Shown: piece after piece, positions 8,509 to 17,831 of the stretch
Numbering within the stretch: the first letter of the stretch is position 1
Layout: each line of letters starts with the position of its first letter
Source: Verrucomicrobia bacterium S94
GTDB lineage: Bacteria; Verrucomicrobiota; Kiritimatiellia; Kiritimatiellales; Pontiellaceae
Direction of reading: 5' to 3'
Assembly: GCA_004299845.1 (NCBI GenBank)
Contig: CP036201.1
Span: 992,001 to 1,056,000 of the forward strand
Length of the DNA stretch: 64,000 nt
The notes under the pieces: model-generated
The model's input: only the letters and a program-made list of their open reading frames with translations
What the model was told of the DNA's origin: nothing
Databases searched by the model: none
Position numbers and translations under genes: made by a program

Positions 8509-10470
8509 ATGGCTGTTTCGAAAAAGAAGACCTCTGCGAAAAAAACTGCTGGTACTCAAAAAAGCTCTAAAAAAGCCTCGCCCGAAAAGAAAACAACCAA
8601 AACGATCACTGTCGCCAAAAAAGCCGCCGCACCAGGTGCGGCAAAGCTGGTTCCGGCGAAGAAGACCGCTAAAAAGGCTCCAGCCAGAAAAACGGCTGCT
8701 AAAAAGGCTCCGGCAAAAAAGAAAGCCGCTAAAAAAGCCGAGGTGGCAGAAGCGAAACCTGCAGTGGTGGATGTGCCGAAAACGCAGGAACAGAAAGTTG
8801 CAGCAACTGTTGCTGCTGTCGACGAAGCCACTGCCGGCGGCGTCTCGCTGATGGATCGTGAAGAGCGGAATGACCGGATCAAGGAGCTGATGGCTCTGGC
8901 GTCGGAGCATGGCTTCCTGACCTACGAGGATATCAACGAGGCATTCCCGGAAGATTTGGTGGTTGTTGAGGATATCGATAAAATCGTCGGACTTCTGCAG
9001 AGCATGGAAATCGACATTATTCGTCAGGACGATGTCGAGGAATATCAGGCCCGTCTGGAAAAAGAGCAGGCCGATAAACAGAGTGCGCGTTCAGATGTAC
9101 TTGATGACCCGGTGCGGATGTATCTCAAGCAGATGGGCCAGGTTCCGCTGCTGACCCGTGAGCAGGAGGTGGAGATCTCCATGCGGATTGAGGAAGCGGA
9201 AATTGCAACCACCAGCATGTTCAATCGGCTGGGTTGTGCAAAGGATGCTTATCTCGGTGTGATCGAGCGTCTTGAGCAGGGCAAGGAGCGTTTTGACCGG
9301 ATCATTTCGGATAAACATGTGGACTGCCGTGAAGACTATTTCAACGAACTTCCCAAGGTGTTGAAGGGTATTGATCGCAACAGTGATCTGAAGCGAAAAT
9401 ATTATCTGGAATACACCAAGGCGAAGAAGGACAGCCCGGAGTATAAAAAGGCGGTGAAAAACTTTGAGAAGGCTCAGGCGCGTCTTTCGGAGTATTTCAA
9501 GCAGCTCCATTTCAAGCAGAAAGCCATCGAGGATGTGGTACCGGAAGTGGATAAATATCATCAGAAAATGGTCCATCTCCAGGAAGAGGTTGAGCGCCTG
9601 AAAAAAAGTCGTGCGAAAAGTGCCGGTGCTGATCTGCGAGCTGTCCGCAAGGAGATTAAAGAGCTTGAAACCTATCTGAACATGGAGCAGAAGGAGTTCG
9701 AGAAGCACTATGCGGAACTCAAAGTATGGTTGCGTAAAGGGCTTAAGGCCAAGACCGAAATGATTGAGGCCAACCTTCGTCTGGTGATTTCGATTGCCAA
9801 AAAATACACCAATCGCGGTCTGTCTTTCCTTGATCTGATTCAGGAAGGGAATATGGGGCTGATGAAGGCGGTGGAAAAATTTGAATATCGTCGTGGGTAT
9901 AAATTCTCCACTTATGCCACGTGGTGGATTCGTCAGGCGATCACCCGCTCAATTGCGGATCAGGCCCGTACGATCCGTATTCCGGTTCATATGATTGAAA
10001 CCATCAACAAACTGATGCGGATTCAGAAACAGTTGCTGCAGGAGTTCGGCCGCGAAGCCACTCCGGAAGAACTGGCCGATGAAATGGAGCTGCCGGTCGA
10101 GCGTGTTCGGGCTATTCTGAAAATTGCCCAGCAGCCGATTTCGCTGCAGAGCCCGATCGGAGATTCCGATGATACGCATTTCGGCGATTTTATTGAAGAC
10201 AAGTCGGCGGAGAAACCGGATGAAATGACGGCTTTCAGCCTGCTGAAAGAAAAGATCGGGGATGTGCTGATGACGCTGACCGATCGTGAGCAGGAGGTGC
10301 TGACGCTTCGTTTCGGTTTGGTGGATGGTTATCCGCGTACGCTGGAGGAAGTCGGACGGAAGTTCAATGTGACCCGCGAACGTATCCGTCAGATTGAAGC
10401 GAAAGCACTGCGTAAAATGCGCCATCCGACGCGTATCCGCAAACTGGAAGGTTTTCTTGACGGCGAATAG
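8509..10470 (+). CDS. rpoD: primary sigma factor RpoD with lysine/alanine-rich N-terminal tail
   Basis: Main sigma-70 factor of 653 residues that directs RNA polymerase to housekeeping promoters. After a tail of about 80 residues comes region 1.1 ([22 protein letters not shown]), region 1.2 ([17 protein letters not shown]), a charged non-conserved insert, and region 2 with [33 protein letters not shown] and [12 protein letters not shown]. Regions 3 and 4 follow, ending in [20 protein letters not shown], the -35 reader. The tail is odd: [10 protein letters not shown]-like repeats of Lys, Ala and Pro, as in bacterial histone-H1-like proteins. Followed by a strong terminator. Confidence 0.97.
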   Translation: MAVSKKKTSAKKTAGTQKSSKKASPEKKTTKTITVAKKAAAPGAAKLVPAKKTAKKAPARKTAAKKAPAKKKAAKKAEVAEAKPAVVDVPKTQEQKVAATVAAVDEATAGGVSLMDREERNDRIKELMALASEHGFLTYEDINEAFPEDLVVVEDIDKIVGLLQSMEIDIIRQDDVEEYQARLEKEQADKQSARSDVLDDPVRMYLKQMGQVPLLTREQEVEISMRIEEAEIATTSMFNRLGCAKDAYLGVIERLEQGKERFDRIISDKHVDCREDYFNELPKVLKGIDRNSDLKRKYYLEYTKAKKDSPEYKKAVKNFEKAQARLSEYFKQLHFKQKAIEDVVPEVDKYHQKMVHLQEEVERLKKSRAKSAGADLRAVRKEIKELETYLNMEQKEFEKHYAELKVWLRKGLKAKTEMIEANLRLVISIAKKYTNRGLSFLDLIQEGNMGLMKAVEKFEYRRGYKFSTYATWWIRQAITRSIADQARTIRIPVHMIETINKLMRIQKQLLQEFGREATPEELADEMELPVERVRAILKIAQQPISLQSPIGDSDDTHFGDFIEDKSAEKPDEMTAFSLLKEKIGDVLMTLTDREQEVLTLRFGLVDGYPRTLEEVGRKFNVTRERIRQIEAKALRKMRHPTRIRKLEGFLDGE

Positions 10471-10500
10471 CCTGAAACCTGTAGAAGAAGATTTAGAGAT

Positions 10501-10528
10501 CCGCCGCTTTCTAAGCGGCGGATTTTTT
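10501..10528 (+). terminator. rho-independent terminator of rpoD
   Basis: A nine-pair stem CCGCCGCTT / AAGCGGCGG with a three-base loop is followed by a run of six T. It starts 31 bases after the rpoD stop codon. Confidence 0.93.
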
Positions 10529-10859
10529 GTGCGTCAGACATGATATGTAGCTGGAAAAAAATTTCCAATGAGTCGTGATGAAGGAGAACTGGGCAGTTGA
10601 GTAAGAGCGTTGCTGTGAGGAGGGATCTGAAGGAATTTTAAAGCGAATTCTTGATGCCGCGGAGAGGAACTGCGGGCAGAACCGCTTGCCGGGTGCTGCG
10701 AACCGAGGCCGGTTCGCGGGGTTGAAATCTCCGGGGTCGGGGCGGGAGCCGCAAGGGCTGGAGCGGGCATTCCGGTCGCCGCAGGCACACCGCGCCATGG
10801 GGAGAGGCGGTTCGAGGAGATTGAGCGCGTAGGGTTTTCAGAACAGTATAGGAGTTTTA
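10529..10859. other. 331-bp region without a convincing gene, GC-rich core
   Basis: Between the rpoD terminator and the end of the convergent small gene. The part from about 10650 to 10830 is unusually G-rich on the plus strand with several short complementary stretches. Short reading frames exist on the minus strand (up to 95 codons) but have Pro/Ser/Arg-rich composition and no ribosome binding site. I see no RNase P, SRP or tmRNA signature. It could hold a structured RNA or be a decayed gene. Confidence 0.4.
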
Positions 10860-11252
10860 CTAATCTAGGCTGAGGTCGCCATGAATGCGGAGATGTTCCC
10901 GTTCTTTATCAACAAAAAGCTGGTTTTCGGGGAATGTTGCGGGAAGTTTTTCAAGGAGAAGCTGCTGAACCTTATCACGCATCTCCCGTTTGACCGCTCT
11001 GGGGACCTGACCGAGGGTGGAGATCCGGATGCTGACCACGTAGCCCGGACCGAATTCCGAGCCGAATCCGGCGGAATAGGATGCCCCGACATTAATAAGG
11101 CCGTCCATTTCCGGGTTTGAAGTGGTCCCTTCGGGAGGACGGTTTGGGTGTCTGGTGAAATATCCGCTGTATTCCGCCTCAAGAATGCGGTCGATTTCAT
11201 CGAAAACGTGTTTGAGCTTCAGTTCCCATTCTCTGGCTTTTGCAGTGCGCAT
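10860..11252 (-). CDS. hypothetical protein, 130 residues
   Basis: I do not recognise this family. A soluble protein with an N-terminal helix rich in Lys/Glu (AKAREWELKLKHVFDEIDRILE), a Pro/Gly-rich middle (RHPNRPPEGTTSNPEMDGL), a strand region (SEFGPGYVVSIRISTL) and a final helix-strand part. The ATG at 11252 is preferred over a TTG at 11288 because the extra 12 residues of the longer form are hydrophobic and lie in an AT-rich leader; neither has a clear ribosome binding site. The ordered alternation of helix and strand and normal amino-acid use suggest a real gene. It is monocistronic, between rpoD and pckG. Confidence 0.6.
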   Translation of the reverse strand: MRTAKAREWELKLKHVFDEIDRILEAEYSGYFTRHPNRPPEGTTSNPEMDGLINVGASYSAGFGSEFGPGYVVSIRISTLGQVPRAVKREMRDKVQQLLLEKLPATFPENQLFVDKEREHLRIHGDLSLD

Positions 11253-11394
11253 AAAGAAAAGAAGCCAAAATAATGGGACTGAATACAAGCGGAATTACTG
11301 AAAACCGTTCGTTGGCATAATTAAAATATGAATAATACGATCTTATTATATATAATATGATTTACGGACAATAGGTATTTTTTTACTGATTGAA

Positions 11395-11422
11395 TTGACT
11401 TTGAGCGGTGGGCACTTATGAT
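11395..11422 (+). promoter_or_regulatory. candidate sigma-70 promoter for pckG
   Basis: TTGACT at 11395-11400 and TATGAT at 11417-11422 are 16 bases apart and about 50 bases before the pckG start. pckG itself has an AGGAGG ribosome binding site directly before the ATG, which fits a highly expressed gene. Confidence 0.5.
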
Positions 11423-11470
11423 TCCCGCTTTTACCGAGAATTGGGTGTAATATAACTTAGGAGGTTAGAA

Positions 11471-13282
11471 ATGAGTGCTCCCACAACAAATCAGAAGCTG
11501 CTGGACTGGGTGGCTGAAGTAGAAACCATGTGCACACCGGATAAGGTGGTATGGTGCGATGGCTCCAAAGAAGAATATGACCGCCTGATGGCCGAAATGG
11601 TTGAGACCGGAATGGCGATCAAGCTGAATGAAGAAAAACGCCCGAATTCTTATGCGTTCAACTCCGATCCTTCTGACGTTGCCCGTGTTGAAAGCCGTAC
11701 TTTCATTGCTTCCGTTAAGGAGGAGGATGCCGGTCCGACCAATAACTGGGTTGATCCGAACGAGCTGAAGAAGACCATGACCGAGCTCTACACCGGCTGC
11801 ATGAAGGGCCGTACAATGTATGTGATTCCGTTCTCCATGGGTCCGATCGGTTCTCCGATTGCGAAGAACGCCGTTGAAATCACGGATTCCCCGTATGTTG
11901 TGTGCAATATGCACATTATGACGCGTGTTTCCACTGAAGTTCTGCGTCTGATTGAAAAAGAAGATTTCTTCATTCCCTGTCTGCACTCCGTAGGTTCTCC
12001 GCTCGAGCCGGGTCAGAAAGACAGTCGTTGGCCCTGTGCTCCGATCGAAGATAAATACATCGCTCATTTCCCGGAAGAAAACCTGATCTGGTCCTACGGT
12101 TCCGGATACGGCGGCAATGCACTGCTCGGCAAAAAATGTCTGGCGCTGCGTATTGCCTCCGCTATGGCCGGCCGCGAAGGCTGGATGGCGGAACACATGC
12201 TGATTCTGCGCTTCATCAGTCCGGAAGGTAAAAAATACCACGTGGCCGCAGCTTTCCCGTCTGCCTGCGGCAAAACCAACCTCGCGATGCTTCAGTCCAC
12301 TGTCCCGGGCTGGAAAGTGGAAACCATCGGCGACGACATCGCCTGGATGAAACAGGGTGATGACGGTCGTCTGTATGCGATCAACCCGGAAGCCGGTTTC
12401 TTCGGTGTAGCTCCGTTTACGTCCAAAGAAACCAACCCGATGGCTATGGCGTCTCTGGACAAAGACTGCATTTTCACCAACGTGGTCGTCACTCCCGATC
12501 TGGATGTATGGTGGGAAGACATGAATGTTCCGATCGAAAAAGGTACCGACTGGCTGAACCGTCCGTGGACCCCGGACATGAAAGACGAAAACGGTAAGCC
12601 GCTTAAAGGGGCGCATCCGAATAGTCGCTTTACGGCGCCTGCAAGAAACTGCCCATCGATCTGCCCGGACTGGGAAGATCCTGCCGGCGTTCCGATCGAT
12701 ATCTTTGTTTTCGGCGGAAAACGTACCTCCACCGTTCCGCTGGTGCATGAAGCATTTAACTTTGATCACGGGGTATTCATGGGGGCAACCGCTTCTTCGG
12801 AACCGACTGCTGCCGCCCTTGACCTGGGTAATGTTTCTTTGCGTTTTGATCCGTTCGCTATGACTCCGTTTATCGGCTACCATGCTGGTGATTACATGCA
12901 GCATTGGTTCGATATGGGTGAAAAACTCGGCGACAAAGCTCCGCGTGTTTTCTACGTAAACTGGTTCCAGAAAGATAACGGCAAATTCCTGTGGCCGGGC
13001 TTTGGTGAAAACAGCCGCGTTCTTAAATGGATGTGCGACCGCGTTGACGGCAAAGTCGGCGCCCGTGAAACCGCAATCGGCCTGATGCCGGAAGATGGTG
13101 ATATCAACCTTGATGGTCTGGATATCCCGGCAGAAGATTGGGAGAAGCTGATGAAAGTGGATAAGGAAGCGTATAAAGCGACTCTCGCAGACGCTCGTGC
13201 TTATCTGGCAAAACTCGGCGATAAACTGCCGAAGAAGATGGAAGAACAGCTCGATATGCTTGAATCCCGTCTGAATGCCTAA
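11471..13282 (+). CDS. pckG: phosphoenolpyruvate carboxykinase (GTP)
   Basis: Cytosolic enzyme of 603 residues that interconverts oxaloacetate plus GTP with phosphoenolpyruvate, CO2 and GDP. The P-loop FPSACGKTN holds the hyper-reactive cysteine (C266) that marks the GTP class. [15 protein letters not shown] and SMGPIGSP (substrate loop) and the metal-binding HMLILRF and GDDIAWM segments are all present, as is [17 protein letters not shown]. It is full length. Codon use is strongly biased towards C-ending codons, unlike its neighbours, as expected for high expression; this bias also creates a long open frame on the opposite strand. Two hairpins follow the gene. Confidence 0.97.
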   Translation: MSAPTTNQKLLDWVAEVETMCTPDKVVWCDGSKEEYDRLMAEMVETGMAIKLNEEKRPNSYAFNSDPSDVARVESRTFIASVKEEDAGPTNNWVDPNELKKTMTELYTGCMKGRTMYVIPFSMGPIGSPIAKNAVEITDSPYVVCNMHIMTRVSTEVLRLIEKEDFFIPCLHSVGSPLEPGQKDSRWPCAPIEDKYIAHFPEENLIWSYGSGYGGNALLGKKCLALRIASAMAGREGWMAEHMLILRFISPEGKKYHVAAAFPSACGKTNLAMLQSTVPGWKVETIGDDIAWMKQGDDGRLYAINPEAGFFGVAPFTSKETNPMAMASLDKDCIFTNVVVTPDLDVWWEDMNVPIEKGTDWLNRPWTPDMKDENGKPLKGAHPNSRFTAPARNCPSICPDWEDPAGVPIDIFVFGGKRTSTVPLVHEAFNFDHGVFMGATASSEPTAAALDLGNVSLRFDPFAMTPFIGYHAGDYMQHWFDMGEKLGDKAPRVFYVNWFQKDNGKFLWPGFGENSRVLKWMCDRVDGKVGARETAIGLMPEDGDINLDGLDIPAEDWEKLMKVDKEAYKATLADARAYLAKLGDKLPKKMEEQLDMLESRLNA

Positions 13283-13293
13283 GGGCATGCACG

Positions 13294-13316
13294 GAAGGCT
13301 GATTAGATCAGCCTTC
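13294..13316 (+). terminator. hairpin after pckG
   Basis: A perfect ten-pair stem GAAGGCTGAT / ATCAGCCTTC with a TAG loop lies 12 bases after the pckG stop. No T-run follows, so it may stabilise the mRNA end or act with the next hairpin. Confidence 0.55.
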
Positions 13317-13354
13317 TCGATAAGCGCTCCGCATGGCGGGCGCTCAGTTTCTTG

Positions 13355-13390
13355 ATAAAGCTCCGGTGATTGCGCCGGAGCTTTATTATT
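13355..13390 (+). terminator. second hairpin after pckG
   Basis: A twelve-pair stem ATAAAGCTCCGG / CCGGAGCTTTAT with an 8-base loop, followed by TATTATG. The T-run is imperfect, but the stem is strong; it is the likely end of the pckG transcript. Confidence 0.6.
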
Positions 13391-13854
13391 ATGCATACCC
13401 GTAAGGCGGCTAATCCACCGGAGTTAAGTTCGGCGTAAGGGAATTCAGCTTCGAACCTCTTATACCATTTACTACAACATTCCGGTCTTAACGACCGAGT
13501 TATTCCGCGCAGAGACGCACAGAGCGCGGAGCCGTTTGTGACTGAATTTCTCTGCGTCCTTGTAGGTTTCTCCCGACATCATTTGAGCTTTTTCCCCTTT
13601 CGAGAATGGGAACCATTACTCGTCGGAGAAAGGGGAGGAAAAAAGCTCCTCAGTTAAGTAAGCTCAGGAGCACCAGGGAACCGCCGGGCTTTTGACGAAA
13701 AGCTCGGCGGGGTTTCGGAAGAGATCATTCAGCGCCCAGAACCTGCCGGAGGCAGCGTTCATCGCAGAGCAGGGATCCTCCGAAGCTGCTCCGGTTTTAT
13801 CTCAAACAGTTGACAGAGCCTTTTGAGCTCACCTCTACAAGACGGAGAAAAACC
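13391..13854. other. hairpin-rich leader upstream of the IS110 transposase
   Basis: This 464-base gap has no gene. It contains the complementary octamers CGCAGAGA (13508) and TCTCTGCG (13549), a long imperfect inverted repeat (13585-13648), a 13-pair hairpin (13681-13710) and a 6-pair hairpin with a 13-base loop (13767-13791). It presumably includes the left end of the IS110 element, whose exact boundary I cannot place. Confidence 0.6.
13585..13800 (+). ncRNA. candidate IS110 bridge RNA
   Basis: IS110-group elements carry, between the left end and the recombinase gene, a structured RNA that pairs with target and donor DNA. Here the matching place holds three consecutive hairpins: 13585-13648 (imperfect, GAGCTTTTT paired with AAAAAGCTC), 13681-13710 (13 pairs, loop GACG) and 13767-13791. 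Position and structure fit; the guide loops themselves were not matched to target or donor sequences, so this is an inference. Confidence 0.4.
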
Positions 13855-14785
13855 ATGAAACATGAATTAACCCTGATTGCGGTTGACGTTAGCAAAGAAT
13901 CGCTGGAAATCCAGACGGATGAACGATCTTTTGATGTCCCGAACACTGAAAAAGGCATTGCCCGTTTAATTAAAGCAGCCAGAGCTGCTCAGCTGCCTTT
14001 TGTTGTTTGTGAGGCAACGGGCGGATACGAACGCCTGTTGCCGGAGAGCATGCATGCAGTAGATATACCGATCTGCAGGGCCAATCCAGCCCGGATAAGG
14101 GCATTTGCGGCCAGTGAAGGCATACAGGCCAAGACCGATCCGATCGATGCGGATGTAATCCTCAAGTTCGCAAAAAGTAAGGAATTACGTCCTGCAGCTC
14201 CGGTATCGAGTCGGCGCAGGGAATTGATCGCCCTGCTCGACAGGCGCGATCACCTTAAAGAACAGGGTGCACGGGAAAAGAACCGGATCCGGAACTCCCC
14301 CGACTTCATCCATGCCTCTATCAAACGCATGCTCAATGTCCTGAAAAAAGAAATCACAGCCATTGAGAAGCGCATCCGGGAACTGATCAAATCCGATGAG
14401 AGTCTGTCGGCCTGTTTATCCTGTCTCACTGCCATCAAAGGCGTTGGCGAAGTTAGCGCATGGATGATCATGGCCTTCCTCGGTGAAATCACGATGCTCA
14501 GCAGAAATGAACTCGTTGCTCTCGCCGGCGTTGCCCCCTACAACAGAGACAGCGGCAGATTTATAAGGAAAACGAAAAATCAAAGGCGGGCGTGCGAAGG
14601 TCAGAAAAGCTCTGTATATGGCGACCAGAACTGCAGCGATGTATAATCCTGTAATCAAAGCCTATACCGATGGACTCCAATCGCGCGGGAAACCCTATAA
14701 ATGTGCAATGGTCGCAGGGATGAGGAAAATGCTCATCCACATGCAGTCCGAACTTAGAAAAGCAGAAATAAAGGTTGAGTTATGA
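13855..14785 (+). pseudogene. IS110 family transposase (DEDD), frameshifted
   Basis: The N-terminal RuvC-like DEDD domain is intact: VDVSK (Asp), CEATGGYE (Glu) and KTDPIDAD (two Asp). The C-terminal Tnp_20 domain has IKGVGEVSAW and the catalytic-serine region VAPYNRDSGRF. Just after this the frame breaks: the A5 run at about 14576 has one A too many. Removing it restores a normal IS110 ending ([14 protein letters not shown], then [13 protein letters not shown]) that runs to the TGA at 14783-14785. In the sequenced frame the protein stops at 14646. It may be inactive, the base may be a sequencing error, or slippage at the A-run may rescue it. The start at 13855 follows a GACGGAG site. Confidence 0.85.
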
Positions 14786-15126
14786 CACAGTTGCTCTGCG
14801 AGGGATCAAATTTATACCGGATAGTTTTAACGTTTGGTATTATTCTGAAAGATCATTACATCGCCTTTGAATGCATTTATGACAAATTAAGCGTCTGCAT
14901 CGGGATGGCGGGAAAAGCAATGGGAAAAAAACGAGTTGTTGACGTTTTGAAGTATCACAAATAGAGGATTGGCTGAAGAATGTTATGTCCTGAGTAGCAG
15001 AGAAATCGCTGTCCCTGAAGAGGTGAGTCGCAACGTGTTCAGGCTCGGTGCCATCGATCTGAACCGATTGGATAGGTCTGGAAAATAGGAAAATGCAGTT
15101 TCTGCGGCGGTCTGTTCGTTCTGAAA
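14786..15126. other. 341-bp region without a gene
   Basis: It holds the probable right end of the IS110 copy and spacer up to the terminator of the GH110 gene. A 60-codon plus-strand frame starting at 14782 has no ribosome binding site and overlaps the restored transposase end; I see no gene. Confidence 0.5.
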
Positions 15127-15153
15127 AAGAAAAACCCCGCCGAAAGACGGGGT
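15127..15153 (-). terminator. rho-independent terminator of the GH110 gene
   Basis: Read on the minus strand, ACCCCGTC - TTTC - GGCGGGGT forms an eight-pair stem with one G-T pair, followed by a T-rich run. It lies about 50 bases after the stop codon of the GH110 gene. Confidence 0.85.
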
Positions 15154-15201
15154 CAACAGTATGAGGGCGCCCGAAGGCGGCCCGCCAACAACGCAAAGCG
15201 G

Positions 15202-17037
15202 TTATTTTTTTGCGGTCATTTCGCCTTTGACCTGAGCTTCAAAACCTTTGTTTTGTCCGACGATAAGATTTTCTGTATCGGCGGTTTTGGTGATGATGAT
15301 CGGATGGTCGAAGCCGGTGGCGGTATTGCCGCTGATTTCCACATTGCTGCAGTATTCCAGCTTAATGGTTTCTCCTTCTTCGGCTTTCGGGTAGTCGTCG
15401 GAATAGATCAGTTTATTGTTCAGAATTCTAAGGCCGTCGACGGAGCGGGCTTCGACCAGATGGCCGTTAAAGCTTCTGATGGTGTTGTTTTCGAAGGTGA
15501 TATTGCGATGGTAGCGACCTTCGCCCATGCGCTGATCTTCTGTAAAAAGCGGGGAGGCGAGGAGTGGGTAACGGTTGTCACGGGCATAACCGGGATTCAC
15601 AAACTCATTGTTGCGGATGGTTACATCGCGGACTGCGCCGGATTCATACCATTTGTTATTGTCGCCTTCGATCAGGATGCCGTGCATCTGGGAGGAGAGA
15701 TAGTTGTTTTCGATCAGAACTTTGCCTTTGGTGGTGACGAGAATGCTACGTGCGCGGTTTTCCCGGACGATATTGTTACGGAACTCCAGATCCGGATTCC
15801 AGGTCAGGTTTTCCACGGACATAATTTCCGGCAGGTTTTCCGGAACCTCTGCCACAGTGAGTACAAAGCGGTGTTCGTTGAGGAGTTTCAGACCGGTAAT
15901 GACGGTTTCCGAAACGGGAAGCACGGTGCTGCGGTCCATAAGGGCGATTTTATCGCCGGGTTCACCGAAGAGCAGCCCCCATTGCTGAAAGTGACTGATG
16001 TTACAAAGGAACTGGTTGTTGCCGAGGTATTCAGCGACAGGAACATAGGCCCCGTGAACGTTGATGGCATCGTCGAGCATGTGTTCGAAAAGACAGTTTT
16101 CAACTTTGATCAGTCCTTTGCAACCGATGAAGTGTGTGGCATCAGCCCGGGTGGAGACGACGCGATCGCTGCCGGAAGTCACTTTCATACCGTTGAGTTC
16201 AATGTTTTCGGTACGCTCCACAATAAGGCCCATGCCGCCGGCGTCGTAGACGGTCACGTTTTCAATTTTGATATCTTTTGAATTGGTGATGTGGATAGCC
16301 GGGCAGAGGCGGCTGGTGGGATGAACGCCGTAAACCACAAGGGTGGAACCAACCGGCGGCGGCTCTTTTTTGAAACATTTTTCCAGCTTGATGAGGTTTT
16401 TTCCGGGTTTGGACACTTTGACCGGCTTCCAGCTGTTTATAGCGTAGCGATCGGTGTCGTAAATAGGCGCATGAGTATCTTTGTCCCAGACCATATTGGC
16501 ACCGATGGGGTCCCATTGCCCCATACGGTCGAACAGCAGTTGGCCGTGCTGGATTTTATGCGGATAACGTGTTTCGTCGCATTCAAAGACAGCAGACTGC
16601 TTGTCGACGTTGCGTTCGATGCATTTCAGTTCGGCGTGGAAGGACCGTTTCCAGTCAATAGAAAAGTTTTTCAGGGTGGCTCCATTAACACGTTCGAGTA
16701 TAATAGGGATTACGCGGCCATGCATAAGAAAGAGCGACCCGTTGCCGTCGATGCTGATGTTCGTGGAATCGAACAGAGGGAATACCATCCGTTTGAGACT
16801 GTTATCATGATTTGAAACAGCTCGGTAGATTTCGAGTGCGTTGTCATGATGAAAATCGTAGGTCCCTTTCGGAAAGCTGAGCGTAACACCGGCTTCGTCT
16901 CCGATGGATTCGATCAGACGGTTAAGTGCGTATGTATTGTCTTTTCCCGGAACAATGCCGTAATCGGCTACGTTAATAATACGTGCCTCTGCGGCCAGTG
17001 CACCGAGAATGATGATGCATGTTAAAAGTGATTTCAT
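15202..17037 (-). CDS. GH110-like exo-alpha-1,3-galactosidase, parallel beta-helix
   Basis: Secreted protein of 611 residues. A signal peptide (KSLLTCIIILGALAAEA) is followed by a right-handed parallel beta-helix that starts with the usual INVADYGIVPGKDNTYALNRLI segment. The conserved catalytic area of family GH110 is visible: STRADATHFIGCKGLIKVENC and then DDAINVHG. Beta-helix rungs with NN and NE turns (IENNYLS, IRNNEFVNPG, FENNTIRSF) fill the C-terminal half. GH110 enzymes remove terminal alpha-1,3-galactose, for example from blood group B-like glycans or carrageenan-type polymers. The nearby sulfatases and SSS symporter suggest a pathway for a sulfated galactan. It is monocistronic with its own terminator. 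Confidence 0.85.
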   Translation of the reverse strand: MKSLLTCIIILGALAAEARIINVADYGIVPGKDNTYALNRLIESIGDEAGVTLSFPKGTYDFHHDNALEIYRAVSNHDNSLKRMVFPLFDSTNISIDGNGSLFLMHGRVIPIILERVNGATLKNFSIDWKRSFHAELKCIERNVDKQSAVFECDETRYPHKIQHGQLLFDRMGQWDPIGANMVWDKDTHAPIYDTDRYAINSWKPVKVSKPGKNLIKLEKCFKKEPPPVGSTLVVYGVHPTSRLCPAIHITNSKDIKIENVTVYDAGGMGLIVERTENIELNGMKVTSGSDRVVSTRADATHFIGCKGLIKVENCLFEHMLDDAINVHGAYVPVAEYLGNNQFLCNISHFQQWGLLFGEPGDKIALMDRSTVLPVSETVITGLKLLNEHRFVLTVAEVPENLPEIMSVENLTWNPDLEFRNNIVRENRARSILVTTKGKVLIENNYLSSQMHGILIEGDNNKWYESGAVRDVTIRNNEFVNPGYARDNRYPLLASPLFTEDQRMGEGRYHRNITFENNTIRSFNGHLVEARSVDGLRILNNKLIYSDDYPKAEEGETIKLEYCSNVEISGNTATGFDHPIIITKTADTENLIVGQNKGFEAQVKGEMTAKK

Positions 17038-17340
17038 AACCCAACCCTTTCAGTAGTTCACTTCACGGTTAAACCCAAATTGCCGTGACATAGGTCTATG
17101 TATACGTCTGTACGATTATGTGAGCTATATCAGTTTCCGTAAAAGAAATGCGGCTTTTTGTCATCATCTTCCGGAAACATTGGAGACGCGCTGGAATAAT
17201 CGGCCTGTTCAGCTGTCTGGTTTGCTGATTCACGCGGTATATGTATTTTATGAATTCTGAGGTTATTGCCAGGCAAGCAGGGATCATTGCCCGTAAGGCT
17301 GGATCAGGAGTTGTTCTGAAAACGTTTGAAGATGAAAGTT

Positions 17341-17820
17341 ATGAAATACCGGATCATCGCTGTTTGGATTTGTGCAGTGTACGCAGCTATGGCCAAAATG
17401 AATTGAATAAACCGAATGTGCTGTTTATTGACATGGATGATCTGCGCACGGAGTTGGGGGGACGGATCGCCCGTACTGCGGGAGTGGGGAGCAACCCCAT
17501 TCGACCGGCAATGCGTGAAATCTATTTCGATTCGTTTCTGATGGAAGTGGAGGACCCGATGAAGAAACAGATGGGGGAGCAGTGGGGTTATGATCTGTTT
17601 AAAAACATCTCATGGGCTATGTTGTGCGTACCGAGCGGCACCGCCTGATTGCATGGAAGGAAATACCGCATCCGGATGAGGAACCTGTTTTACTGAACTC
17701 AGCGATCATGAAACCAATCCGGATGAAACCGTGAACATTGCACTACACGGTCCGAAACTGGTAGAAGAACTGCTGCTCGGCTTTCCGGCGGTTGGAGAGG
17801 CGCGGTTCCAAGGATCGGAA
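17341..17820 (+). pseudogene. remnant of an S1 family sulfatase
   Basis: Pieces of one sulfatase gene lie in different frames. An ATG at 17341 begins a signal-peptide-like stretch (KYRIIAVWICAVYAAMA) that stops at once. In the next frame comes KPNVLFIDMDDLRTELG, the metal-binding start of S1 sulfatases. The formylglycine motif CxPxR and most of the catalytic domain are missing. Then GYVVRTERHRLIAWKE and, after another shift near 17694, ELSDHETNPDETVN match the C-terminal subdomain. So the gene suffered a large internal deletion and at least two frameshifts. It sits just before the symporter gene, probably its former operon partner. Confidence 0.8.
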
Positions 17821-17831
17821 AAAAGTAAAAG

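Noticed and set aside
10511-10798. 95-codon minus-strand frame after rpoD
   Set aside because: Overlaps the rpoD terminator, has no ribosome binding site and odd Pro/Ser/Arg content.
11465-13396. 643-codon open frame antisense to pckG
   Set aside because: pckG is certain on the other strand; its biased C-ending codons remove stops from this antisense frame. The protein has no recognisable family and is rich in His, Arg and Phe, as shadows are.
14782-14964. 60-codon frame after the IS110 transposase
   Set aside because: Overlaps the restored transposase end, no ribosome binding site.
15253-16281. 342-codon frame antisense to the GH110 gene
   Set aside because: Lies wholly within a clear secreted enzyme gene and has no domain or ribosome binding site.
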